Positions 50,801 through 57,229 of a stretch of 64,000 nucleotides of DNA are shown one piece after another. The stretch is from Orbicella faveolata (Eukaryota > Cnidaria > Anthozoa > Scleractinia > Merulinidae): positions 287,110-351,109 of the forward strand of contig NW_018149675.1 in NCBI RefSeq assembly GCF_002042975.1, in the 5' to 3' direction. The position numbers and the translations under genes are program-made. The notes under the pieces were generated by a model. It did not search any database. It was given only the letters and a program-made list of their open reading frames with translations, and had not been told where the DNA came from. Numbering within the stretch: position 1 is the first letter of the stretch; each line of letters opens with the position of its first letter.

Positions 50801-53800
50801 AGAGTCCAGAGTGTGACTGCGGTTTGTTCAGCTGCGATCTGATCCAGCCGGGTATGCTAGCAGTACGTCACACTGGGCAACCTTCCATGGCACATCGCTT
50901 CAGAGAACACACCTTTCTAAAACAGTAACTTTCTGAAGTACGTACATTGTCTCCTAGCATCTGGAAAGTAAATCCTCATTTCACCTCATTGGGGTCAAAC
51001 TCACCCTTAGAAAGAGTGGGCATTGGAGGTACCTAAGCAAATGGCCTTTTTTTGTTCGCCGGACAAGGTCTGAAAGACCTCCAAGAAAATTCATTAGGTC
51101 TTTAGCTAAACCTGTATCAGCCTCTTTAATTTTGACACGAGATGAGAATGCAAGGTACCTGTCTGTTTACAGCTAGACGGGCCAGTGTCTCGAGCAGTCT
51201 GCATGCAAGCCAAGTAGCTCATCACGCCGAAGCTTATCCCGGTTCCTGCAGCATGAAGCGACTAATAATATCTCTACTTCCCCTGGATGGGATGCTAGTC
51301 TATTGAAGGGTTAGCCCCAGCATTAAATTCGGCGGTACCTATTTGTACACCTAAGTGAAGAGAGGCACTGTGGGAGTACAGCGTCTGGCCCAAGAACACA
51401 ACACAATGTCCCCGGTCAGGGCTCGAACTCACTAACCTTGGAAAGCACTGACCATAAGGCCACCGCACCTCCCCTATTGAAATAGAGCCTTCTCTACTTC
51501 TTTCTGATGGAGAATTTATTTCAGTTTTAAAATGACAATGTAGTAGGAAACACTACATAGCGAACAAGCACATAAACCGTGTACACGTGTTTGTTCAGTC
51601 AACTACGAAAGAAACACGTGAGAGCGAACGTACTATATCATTTTTTCATAAATTGATAACATCAGCTGATCGCTCAAGGTCAATATCGTGTAATTTGTAA
51701 TGATACGTTTTTTTTTTTCGATTCTCGGTCAAATGTAACTGCTCTTGCTGAGCTTTCAAAGAAAAAGTAAGTCAGTTTAGTTCCATTACTCCCAGAATTA
51801 AACTCGCCGGCACCCATTTGTACAGCTTGGTGAAGGGAGGCACTGTAAGAGTTAGTGTCTTGCCCAAGAACACAACACAACGTCCCGGCTAGGGCTCGAA
51901 CCCAGACCGCTCGATCCGGACTCGAGCGCACTGACCATAACGGCCATCGCGCGTCCAATGTTTCGAACAGATGCGGCAAATTTTTGCCAGGCTGCCAATA
52001 GCAACGAGGATCAACGAATAGAACCAACTGATTCATATCTAATTCAATGGAGGAAGAGATAGGAAATCTGGTCGTTATTGCGATTGCAGAGGTGCATCCT
52101 ATCTAACATGAAAATCTAACTTAAAAAAGATAAATAAAATCGCCATATTTGAGAGGTAGCCACACCAGCCCCATCTGCTTTTTATGTTGAGTGTTCTAGC
52201 CATCATGGCCGACTTGGATTTCGAAATGTTGTCTAGTATTAAAAACTGACGTGTTTCAGAAGGAATTCGAGCGCTGATAAAAGCCGTCATTGAACACTTG
52301 GAAATTACGAAAATTTCAATATGATATCGATGACGTGATGTTTGATATCATGTTTGACCCGATTTGTTGGTGTATGATTGAAACTTCTTTAGATCTTCCT
52401 CGTAAGCCTTCGGCAATCTGTGGTTATCTCGGAACTTTTCGGTTATCTTCGGTAATTTTCAGAAATGGTCGGAAGCGTTCGTGAGGCCTTCGGACGATTT
52501 TTGGAGGATCTTCGGAAATCTTTGTAAAGTGGTCGGAAATCGTCAAAAACGACGTTGTTAGAATGTTTATATCATAAACAACATAGTATATGGTTGCTTG
52601 TAGATATGGAATTTCTCTTCTCGTGTTCATCTTCAAGTTCAACACCAGAAGAAAAATTCTATTTCTATGCGCGCCCATGAATTATTCTCTATTTCTTGTT
52701 TAGAGAAGAAAATCGGAGTATCCGGAGAAAACCTTCCGAAAATAGCACTAAGGCTACGTTCACACTTGCTACCCAGTGTCTGAACACAACACTATTTAGT
52801 GCCAGAGCTCAGGCATCAAGTGTGAACACAGTCTAAAAAAAGCTGCCAAGCGGCGAGAGTACCAAGGGTCGTTACTCTGGGAACGTTACTGTAATCGTGA
52901 CACAAATGCATTGGACAGTGTTAAACAACAAGCTGTTTACCACGGCCTCGTTTAATCTCTGATTCTCAGTTCATCTTCCGTACTTACCTCAACTTTATCA
53001 ATAACGCCATCACTGTTGTAGTCCCAGCTGTGAAATGTTTTCTCATTGGTTGGCTCGATGTTGATTCCCGTTTCGGGGTCTTGGACTTCACTGGTGTCCA
53101 GTCCTTCTATTGAAGCCAGACTGATTATTTTCTGGCATTCCTCGTCAGTTAAAAAGTTAGGTATTTCTAGAAAAATAAAAAATAACAAGTATAAGGCATA
53201 GAAAAAAGCAGACACTATTTTTCTTAGAATATATTTCATAAGAATATCGAGGCTGAAATACTGGACATTTTAGGAACATTTTAAGAATAAACCCGAGGCT
53301 GGGATTTTGAAAAGAATATAATTTTGCATGTTGAAAATTTCGTAAATACAATACAATTATGTTTTTTACTAAACGGCAAAACTAGCCAAAAAACAACAAA
53401 CTCAGCACTAGCCATATATTTGATGTTGATAGCATTTCTGAAAGATGTCAAGTGTGTCACTTCAGCTTATTGGCTGCAGTCTAGCTCCAAAATTACTTCA
53501 ACACCATCAGTGTCATGATAGGCCGGATAATATGACATTTTATTGGTATAGTCCACTTTGTGTTCCTTTATCTAGTCTAAGAATATTCACAAGAATATTT
53601 TTAGCCTTAAATCGGCAGAAAAATAAGAATATTCAGCCTGGGCCAGAAAAAACAGTCTTCTTATAAGAAAAATATTAAACTTAAAACAACCACGTACAAC
53701 TTTGGCAAAAACAGGAAACAAATATTATACACCCAAAAGAAATATGTTATTTACATGTTAAGCCAATTTAGCTAGCATAAAACATTACAGAGCAAAGAAT

Positions 53801-54972
53801 CTTAAATAAGAAGTTGTCTTACCAAATACAGGTGGCTTAAGGCTAAGTGTTGTTATTTCATAAATCTTTCCAGGGCTTAACTGTCTTTTTTGTACATGAC
53901 CAACCTAAAACAAACAAATGATGACTATAAATCAAGTTACCATATATACTCAGAAATAAAGAAACCCAAGCGACCGAAAAAGACAAAGAATGTATACACG
54001 AAGATACAGTACATAGTATATGACTCTATAGGAAGCTGATCGACAAACAAATTCATGTGAGGAAAACTTGTTTTCTTTTATCATCTTTTCAGAATTTCAC
54101 TCACACGACACTTACGTTTCGTTAATTGCGTTATGAGGTGGGCTGGAAACAACTTTCTCTGAAATTTACTAAAGATTGTGTTACTTAATGAGTCACGCTA
54201 TAGAAAATTGGCTTTGACATTAGCTAACATTCCATATTTAGCATTCACTATTTTTCATTCACGTTCATGTTTGCATTTAAACGCAGATTTAAGCTTTATG
54301 TAGTCTTGCTGGAGGCCTACGATCTCCCAAGCAAAGACTATTAAAAGTTTCCTGATCTGTACGTCCGAAACATATAAATAATTGAATGTACAAACTATGG
54401 TATCCACGCGGAATACGATGAATGCAAGTTTCACTCCGTGATAACTTGTAATTTTGACTCAGGGATTTACACACAGAAGATAGAATTGTAGATTATCATT
54501 AGAAGATATCAATACATGTCTGGGTTCGAAGCAACTGAGCATATAAGCAAGAAGTAGAAACAGTATTTAACATAATATTAAATACAATACACTCGACACG
54601 TCATTCGGAGTTTAACTCACTGCTGACAGCTGAAATTTAATCACCGTTCATAGAATATTAATTGTAAAGCTTTCCCTCACTCACCTTTACGCCATTTAGT
54701 CGAGGAAGAACTTTAAAATCAGTGTTTATGTCATTTCTCTTGTCGACTTTAGATCCTGTTGATTCTCGAGAGTCACCCGTTGTCGCTTTGTTTAGCTTCT
54801 TTTCAATTTTATATCCATTCTTGTAGTAAACAGCCACGCATATGGCGATTAAAGCGGTCGCGGCGACTGCTAGAGCTGTTGTTGGAAGAGATGATTTGGA
54901 ATCCTTCTTCACTGCTTTTTGCTTTGATCGCTCCTTCGAGAGCTTTTTGTTTTCCACACATGGTGGAGCCAT
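21558..54972 (-). CDS. P4HTM: Transmembrane prolyl 4-hydroxylase (P4HTM-like), 10 exons
   Basis: The exons, in order, are 54685-54972, 53823-53904, 52988-53166, 26789-26850, 26202-26236, 25588-25738, 23952-24009, 23119-23231, 22444-22534 and 21558-21836. All junctions keep frame, giving 445 residues against about 500 in vertebrate P4HTM. Residues 1-30 are Lys-rich and 31-50 form a membrane segment, giving a type II protein with a lumenal catalytic domain. Next come the VGHVQ and LSLKPPVFEIPNFLTDEEC blocks shared with P4HTM, EF-hands at 172-183 (DYNSDGVIDKVE) and 211-222 (DKNNDGVMDLKE), and the double-stranded beta-helix. The iron ligands are H298-x-D300 and H407. K417, ten residues after H407, binds 2-oxoglutarate. 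The family hydroxylates proline in the ER using O2, Fe(II) and 2-oxoglutarate, and human P4HTM is linked to HIF regulation. Nothing essential is missing. Intron 5 needs a GC donor. Intron 3 is about 26 kb as assembled, inflated by the duplicated blocks. Confidence 0.93.
22000..22325. repeat. Dispersed repeat with ttccctgactttt phrases
   Basis: The phrase ttccctga and its variants recur at about 22009, 22203, 22252 and 22297-22310, ending in tgacctgtggcaaccctgt. I know this phrasing as a dispersed repeat in anthozoan sequence but cannot name the family. It lies in intron 9 of the P4HTM-like gene. Confidence 0.35.
22567..22700. repeat. Dispersed repeat beginning tagcctgcgag
   Basis: The start tagcctgcgagaaggctcac is a small hairpin (gcct-gcgaga-aggc) typical of the end of a common dispersed cnidarian repeat. 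The following GC-rich stretch (gagcgaag repeated) fits such an element. The right-hand limit is uncertain. Confidence 0.35.
23440..23490. repeat. (GTCG)n(GTCA)n microsatellite
   Basis: Several gtcg units pass directly into six gtca units, an evolving tetranucleotide tract in intron 7 of the P4HTM-like gene. Sparse related tetranucleotides (caatcaat) flank it from about 23260. Confidence 0.85.
23738..23780. repeat. (TCAA)n microsatellite
   Basis: About ten perfect tetranucleotide units of tcaa lie in the same intron as the tract at 23440-23490. Confidence 0.85.
24189..25493. mobile_element. 1.3-kb element bounded by 82-bp inverted repeats
   Basis: The arm 24189-24270 (gagatggagaaatgctccgc … cccgcatta) is the near-exact reverse complement of 25412-25493. 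Between the arms lie a nested MITE (24452-24601) and a repeat-derived stretch with the hairpin acagtcct-cgtaa-aggactgt near 24761 and the phrase caccaacaacagtcttttcg. I see no transposase. It is probably a non-autonomous DNA element carrying older repeats, sitting in intron 6 of the P4HTM-like gene. Its outer ends may extend beyond the arms. Confidence 0.55.
24452..24601. mobile_element. MITE with agagcg…caattgagtgtc ends
   Basis: The left end agagcgattctcaattgagt and the right end actcaattgaaaaccgctct are inverted copies. The interior is rich in ggttttggttt. A partial related sequence (tttcaattgagtgtccaaaa) occurs near 61271. This is a widespread type of short DNA element in corals, recognised from the end sequence. 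Confidence 0.75.
25890..26065. repeat. Dispersed repeat (gtgtttctat … gagttgtaagaacac)
   Basis: This block contains cgtgtttctatcgagttgta, tgggagaacgagaaatgctg and aacacgag in a partly inverted arrangement. The same phrases appear in reverse orientation at 35750-35885 and in the duplicated blocks (about 42010-42140 and 47390-47520). The family name is unknown. Confidence 0.5.
26281..26500. repeat. GGTGGTGATG-rich low-complexity tract
   Basis: Degenerate ggtggtgatg and gttgtggtgg repeats fill this intronic stretch. An open frame across it on the minus strand is Thr/Pro-rich by composition only. A second low-complexity stretch of atcacgtatcacg units follows at about 26640-26725. Confidence 0.6.
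26910..27184. mobile_element. Fold-back element in P4HTM intron 3
   Basis: The block ttattaacc…ggttaataa (26910-27047) has long inverted arms: gatctttacgggaaaatctc on the left and gagattttcccgtaaagacc on the right. The adjoining part to 27184 is bounded by atatggct and agccatat. Together they look like a palindromic DNA element, or two nested ones. Confidence 0.65.
27465..27705. repeat. Dispersed aagaatattc repeat, copy 1
   Basis: Recurrent gaatattct/agaatatt phrases, cccgcccaggctgaatattc and cctcgatattctt define this block. The same phrases occur in reverse orientation at 53206-53670, in intron 2 of the same gene. It is probably a non-autonomous DNA element, with ends near ttataagaa. Confidence 0.6.
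27822..28055. mobile_element. MITE with ctggggcccgttt ends
   Basis: The left end ctggggcccgtttctcgaa is matched by the right end ttcgagcaacgggccccag. A shorter internal inverted pair (gaagagaggttctcttc) lies near 27931. The size and clear terminal inverted repeats support a MITE. Confidence 0.8.
28563..28813 (-). mobile_element. tRNA-derived SINE (family A), copy 1
   Basis: Read on the minus strand, this copy has a tRNA-like head (tggttagtgcgctcg, box A-like) and then gcaagacactt-type body sequence and ggtgtat/ccacccagg phrases. Its box B is degraded. It ends near gagtggcccatcaggccgg (plus-strand reading). It is embedded in unit 1 of the higher-order repeat, so it was amplified with that repeat and did not insert independently each time. 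Confidence 0.65.
29146..31783. repeat. 155-bp satellite array, about 17 copies
   Basis: The phrase aaacttggtgataattcagc recurs every 155 bases from 29146 to 31626, giving about 17 units. By eye the units are identical apart from the outer edges (the first is entered from ggactaaact and the last leaves into aaagtcaggc). Units 2-4 of the surrounding higher-order repeat carry only one diverged or shortened copy each (for example near 32815-32965). The array therefore grew by recent local amplification. The next contig starts three bases past the array edge (equivalent to 31786), so the true copy number may be different. Confidence 0.95.
32151..32423 (-). mobile_element. tRNA-derived SINE (family A), copy 2
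   Basis: Same sequence order as the copy at 28563-28813, in the second higher-order unit. Duplicated at 38411-38683. Confidence 0.65.
33349..33611 (-). mobile_element. tRNA-derived SINE (family A), copy 3
   Basis: Third higher-order unit copy. Duplicated at 39609-39871. Confidence 0.65.
34430..34697 (-). mobile_element. tRNA-derived SINE (family A), copy 4
   Basis: Fourth higher-order unit copy. It reappears at 40690-40957 and 46068-46335 in the duplicated blocks. Confidence 0.65.
35750..35885. repeat. Dispersed repeat, inverse of 25890-26065
   Basis: It contains ttgggagaactcgaaaaagc, ctcattctcccaaacttcca and cgtgtttctataactcgat, the reversed phrases of the copy near 25.9 kb. Confidence 0.5.
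36877..37482 (-). CDS. Nested hypothetical protein, 201 codons
   Basis: An intact frame of 201 codons lies on the same strand as the P4HTM-like gene, inside its third intron. I chose the Met at 37482 (MSLNRKIVRKLSQVEKRHEA). The frame stays open upstream to a Met at 37596, but that extension crosses a pyrimidine tract (minus strand ttttttctctctgtcattaag) that looks like a splice acceptor, so an upstream 5' exon is possible. The protein is hydrophilic, basic at its N-terminus and Ser-rich. It contains a cysteine cluster CGECQC near the middle and ends in GRKTGNRLPSSM. It has no signal peptide or membrane segment, and I recognise no domain. It is the longest unexplained frame in the intron. Identical copies lie at 43138-43743 and 48515-49120, almost certainly through assembly duplication. 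Confidence 0.5.
   Translation of the reverse strand: MSLNRKIVRKLSQVEKRHEASLVQSQFDSKKTYSTNSRRLSRNISDPGFYRTANPFGNSQNSSRFPKLVVENAPKKKMNGVVSLNKQCERKYRSWSDPCGECQCTENKEKVGHVGTFYKDDEDTFLPRLGKARKTETDSWEEKSFCDSLSSYPCSSIPSRSHSVLTDGEEDFFVLKHETVFSWVYGGRYGRKTGNRLPSSM
38045..38045. other. Single-N contig junction
   Basis: The left block ends tttcaattagc. After the N, sequence restarts as caggcttccctgcac, identical to 31786 onward. The left end recurs at 44305 and continues into new sequence. Confidence 0.85.
38046..44305. repeat. Direct copy of 31786-38044, probable assembly duplicate
   Basis: About 6.26 kb is repeated with an offset of 6,260, changing to 6,261 after a one-base insertion near 42524. It includes the higher-order units 2-4 and the nested 201-codon frame (43138-43743). 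It differs from the first copy at scattered bases, mostly between about 42355 and 42640, as expected of a second haplotype. Confidence 0.85.
43138..43743 (-). CDS. Nested hypothetical protein, second assembled copy
   Basis: Same 201-codon frame as 36877-37482, with identical translation. It lies inside the block after the N at 38045, so it is best read as the same gene or its other allele. Confidence 0.4.
   Translation of the reverse strand: MSLNRKIVRKLSQVEKRHEASLVQSQFDSKKTYSTNSRRLSRNISDPGFYRTANPFGNSQNSSRFPKLVVENAPKKKMNGVVSLNKQCERKYRSWSDPCGECQCTENKEKVGHVGTFYKDDEDTFLPRLGKARKTETDSWEEKSFCDSLSSYPCSSIPSRSHSVLTDGEEDFFVLKHETVFSWVYGGRYGRKTGNRLPSSM
44306..45061. other. Intronic sequence, no gene recognised
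   Basis: Unique continuation of the contig beyond the overlap, repeated at 49683-50438. Only short frames on both strands near 44526-44762, without support. Confidence 0.4.
45062..45305 (-). mobile_element. tRNA-derived SINE (family B)
   Basis: On the minus strand it begins near gggagcagggatggcacagt and ggtgagagcgctc (box A-like tRNA head). It continues with gtgggttgagtttgatgttg and a ccgggtttcccggttttcc hairpin, with aaccaacatc phrases. A short (ATAA)n tract lies just outside at 45050-45066. This is a SINE type I associate with anthozoan genomes. The box B region is degraded. Copied at 50439-50682. Confidence 0.6.
45830..45876 (-). mobile_element. Family A SINE fragment cut by contig end
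   Basis: The 3' part of a family A SINE stops at the N at 45877. The complete version is at 51205-51475, which shows the cut is a contig end and not a biological truncation. Confidence 0.7.
45877..45877. other. Single-N contig junction
   Basis: The left block ends ggttcctgcagca. After the N, sequence restarts as gtcagggttcag, identical to 40500 onward. The left end recurs at 51253 and continues. Confidence 0.85.
48515..49120 (-). CDS. Nested hypothetical protein, third assembled copy
   Basis: Third occurrence of the 201-codon frame, identical in translation, inside the block after the N at 45877. It probably represents the same single locus. Confidence 0.4.
   Translation of the reverse strand: MSLNRKIVRKLSQVEKRHEASLVQSQFDSKKTYSTNSRRLSRNISDPGFYRTANPFGNSQNSSRFPKLVVENAPKKKMNGVVSLNKQCERKYRSWSDPCGECQCTENKEKVGHVGTFYKDDEDTFLPRLGKARKTETDSWEEKSFCDSLSSYPCSSIPSRSHSVLTDGEEDFFVLKHETVFSWVYGGRYGRKTGNRLPSSM
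50439..50682 (-). mobile_element. tRNA-derived SINE (family B), duplicate
   Basis: Copy of 45062-45305 within the duplicated block. Confidence 0.55.
51205..51475 (-). mobile_element. tRNA-derived SINE (family A)
   Basis: Full-length relative of the four copies in the higher-order repeat. On the minus strand the head has ccttatggtcagtgcttt and a box B-like gagttcgagccctg. The body has gtgttgtgttcttgggccag. Confidence 0.7.
51478..51640 (-). repeat. Inverted fragment of the 1.1-kb repeat unit
   Basis: Read on the minus strand it matches the unit stretch with gtagttgactgaacaaacac, gtgtacacggtttatgtgct and agtagagaaggctctatttc. It is an inverted fragment outside the main array. Confidence 0.7.
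51779..51957 (-). mobile_element. tRNA-derived SINE (family A) with intact pol III boxes
   Basis: This is the best preserved head in the window. On the minus strand it reads tggtcagtgcg (box A-like), a tRNA-like stem ctcgagtccggatcgag and then ggttcgagccc (51892-51902), which fits the box B consensus GGTTCGANNCC exactly. The body has tcttgggcaagacact. The 3' part is truncated. Confidence 0.75.
52390..52550. repeat. Degenerate cttcgg/cggaa short repeat
   Basis: The motifs cttcgg, tcggaa and ggtcgga recur irregularly about ten times in 160 bases. It is a decayed minisatellite in intron 3. Confidence 0.5.
52751..52834. mobile_element. Very short MITE (84 bp)
   Basis: The left end aggctacgttcacacttg and the right end caagtgtgaacacagtct are inverted copies around a 48-base centre. 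Confidence 0.65.
52988..54972 (-). CDS. P4HTM: P4HTM-like gene, 5' exon cluster (exons 1-3)
   Basis: Exon 1 (54685-54972) encodes MAPPCVENKKL, a Lys-rich cytosolic tail and the anchor TTALAVAATALIAICVAVYY, and ends in RLNGVK before GTGAGT. Exon 2 (53823-53904) encodes VGHVQKRQLSPG through SLKPPVF. Exon 3 (52988-53166) encodes EIPNFLTDEECQKIISLA and the first EF-hand, ending before GTAAGT. The start is the first Met, preceded by a non-coding stretch, and it gives a proper type II signal anchor. Confidence 0.93.
53206..53670. repeat. Dispersed aagaatattc repeat, copy 2
   Basis: Inverse orientation to the copy at 27465-27705, with ataagaatatcgaggctga at one end and attcagcctgggccagaaaa at the other. 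It fills most of intron 2. Confidence 0.6.
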
Positions 54973-55756
54973 GGTTGATCTTTAATGGCTTCCTACTGGC
55001 AACTTGTCGATTTCACCGCAGCGAACCAATACATTAGAATTAGCATATATCATTTGTAAACAAAATTTCACACACCACTAACTGGGCTGTCCTACGGCAA
55101 TGCAACAAATGTAGCATTTGTGGAAAAATATGCTAGACAGATCATACTGGATCCAAGGGGTTTTTTTTACTATAAAATGGTAACAGGAAGATCTCTGAGA
55201 TTTCGTCTTGCAATATGTTCACGCAAATTAGTATTGTGTGACAACGCTGCCTGTCACGCTTTCCTGTTATTATCCACTTGATTAAATTGCTTCTCTAGCA
55301 GCTTCAAATCCTTGTAACCAAGCAACGTTTGTTACCTTTAGAAATGTAAAGTTTAGACACAGAAGACTAGTTGAGAGAAGTTTTGAATTATTTTTATTTT
55401 TTTATCTTTTTTTTTATTTATTTATTTTAATTATTATTATTATTATTGCTCTGTTGCGAAAATCATCAGTGTTGACTCCTGTTGGCTGATATCTGTGATA
55501 TTACAACCACAAATTGATTTTAAAATTTCCTGGTGATTTATTTTCATGATCTTCTCACCGTATCGCTAAAATATTCAAATTTTGTTCTTTTTCTCATTTA
55601 ATCTGTTAAATAATCTGGCATGATACGACTCATTAAACACATTTTTCCATGCCTGTGTTTCTCGGGCCTTGTCATATTTCCTCCCATATTATAACTCAAC
55701 GTTATTTGAACTGCAAACCTTACTTATCTTAGCATTTTTGGTATTTTACCTCGCGT
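54973..55756. other. Intergenic region, head-to-head gene pair
   Basis: Left part of the 2.26-kb interval between two divergent P4HTM-family genes. It must hold the minus-strand gene's promoter. No clear core element can be assigned. An AT-rich low-complexity stretch lies at 55386-55446. Confidence 0.5.
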
Positions 55757-55984
55757 CATGGTAACTATAGCATCATCATCATCTAGTCCTCTTTGTCCCA
55801 TGGGGGACATAGTGCGTCCACAATTGCTTTCCATTTCTGTCGGTCCCGAGCCGCTCTTTTGGCTTCGCACCAGGTCATGTTGATCTCCTTCAGGTCCTTC
55901 TGTGTGCTTCTGCGCCATGTAATTCTGGACCTGCCACGTTTCCGTGTTCCTTGCGGATTCCAATCCATCGCATGGTAACTATAG
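55757..55984 (-). mobile_element. 5'-truncated LINE with 14-bp target duplications
   Basis: A 200-base insert (55771-55970) is flanked by perfect direct repeats catggtaactatag at 55757-55770 and 55971-55984. On the minus strand it encodes the last 60 or so residues of a LINE reverse-transcriptase protein (KRGRSRITWRRS … WKAIVDALCPPWDKED, then stop), followed by a gatgatgatgatg tail. The C-terminal pattern and GAT-repeat tail match non-LTR retrotransposons of the Jockey/RTE/CR1 kind; I cannot choose among them. The intact frame and perfect duplications argue for a fairly recent insertion. Confidence 0.88.
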
Positions 55985-57229
55985 GAAGGAGGTAATAAGG
56001 GAAACTTTTTTTAAGAGATTGATCCTCTGATGAGGGTAAAAATGGCAAAAGGAATTGCCCATTTTAAAATTATTTTTATTTTTATTTTTTTTTTTTATAT
56101 TTCATTTTTTTTTTTTCACTGAAAAAATGAAACTTGAGTCAATGGGACTGCAAAATCACAAACAAAATCTGGAAAGGGACTGGGATTTGGATAAAATTTA
56201 CGCTGAGAAATTGGATAAATAACCCCCCTCTCCTTCCATGGCCAGGACCCTCTAAGATGGCTTTCGTAATTGATGCAAACTCTTGCTTTAAAATATCGAT
56301 TTTCCGGCGATACCGTTGTCTTCAATCGTAATAACTCCTCAAACTTCCTCTTGGTAAATTTTCCAGGACAACGAGAATTTCGTAAATCAATTGGACGCGC
56401 ACCTGCTCTTGACGGGGTACACTTCCCACAGAGTAAATTGAGCTCAGTCACGGTATTTTGAGTTGCTTTGACCACGTACAAAATTACCTTTACATTGAAG
56501 GAAACCTGAAAATAGCAGTTTAGTAAAATAGAAAAACACCAAAGAGATAATACTAATAAAACGTAAAGGAATAAGAATGGTTAAGGATGGGGAAGATTAA
56601 CACGGATTATAAACGACAAACTTGAAAAATTTGGGCTAAGCGTTTCAAGATGGGCAAATCGTATGACTTTTATACCAGTTCAAAATACTCCAAGCATTAT
56701 TCCAATTAAGATCATTTTCGACGCGTTTTGCTCATTGCTTACTTTATGGAACTTTGAAGGAAATTTTCCTGTCGTTTAATGACCACCAACAATTTAACGA
56801 CTTAACGTTTAACCGAGAACTGAAATGCAGACCCAGTTTATATTGACAGAGGGTCTCGTAAGGCCAGACCCCGCGAAAATACTGTATGGATTTTAAAATA
56901 AACTGAACAATTAAAAACTATGAGGACATTAAACAGATGTCACAAAGTACCCGCTACATTTTGCAGAGCACAGATTTACTTAACGCGTTTGTCTTTGTTT
57001 ATAACGCTGGTACCTTTTGGTACCCGCTTGGTTCATTTAAACTGACCAATCAGAAGCATCGGAAGTAATATACACTCGCACATGGCTGCGTTGGAGTAAA
57101 ACAATCTGTAGTTCATAAATGAAAAGCAAATCAGCCGTGATATTTTGGATCATTAATTTATGAAGAACTTTCTGATCGAGGTTCCGTAACTTAGACGCCG
57201 GGCATATAAACATAGGTTTCATCGACCTT
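55985..57229. other. Intergenic region upstream of the P4HTM-like paralogue
   Basis: T-rich at 56060-56120. A minus-strand frame of 121 codons (56116-56481, containing LLCGKCTPSRAG and SHLRGSWPWKERG) follows an acceptor-like sequence. I cannot identify it, and it may be repeat-derived. The remainder precedes the plus-strand gene. Confidence 0.4.
57044..57053 (+). promoter_or_regulatory. Possible CCAAT box
   Basis: The sequence gaccaatcag lies about 180 bases before the start codon of the plus-strand gene, a plausible NF-Y-type site by position and sequence. No TATA box is evident. The call is inference only. Confidence 0.3.

Larger units (their letters stand above)
45878..51253. repeat. Direct copy of 40500-45876, probable assembly duplicate
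   Basis: About 5.38 kb is repeated with an offset of 5,378, then 5,377. It contains the third appearance of the nested 201-codon frame. At most variable sites it matches the first block (34240-38044) and not the second, but near 47026 it matches the second (ctgacaagct). This mosaic pattern fits haplotype switching between contigs. Confidence 0.85.

Noticed and set aside
51779-51957. Functional tRNA gene on the minus strand
   Set aside because: Boxes A and B are present, but the sequence continues into a SINE body and does not fold as a full tRNA with acceptor stem.
56116-56481. 121-codon minus-strand frame between the two P4HTM genes
   Set aside because: Unrecognised, with no clear start and no partner exon. 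It may be repeat-derived, so it is noted but not called as a gene.
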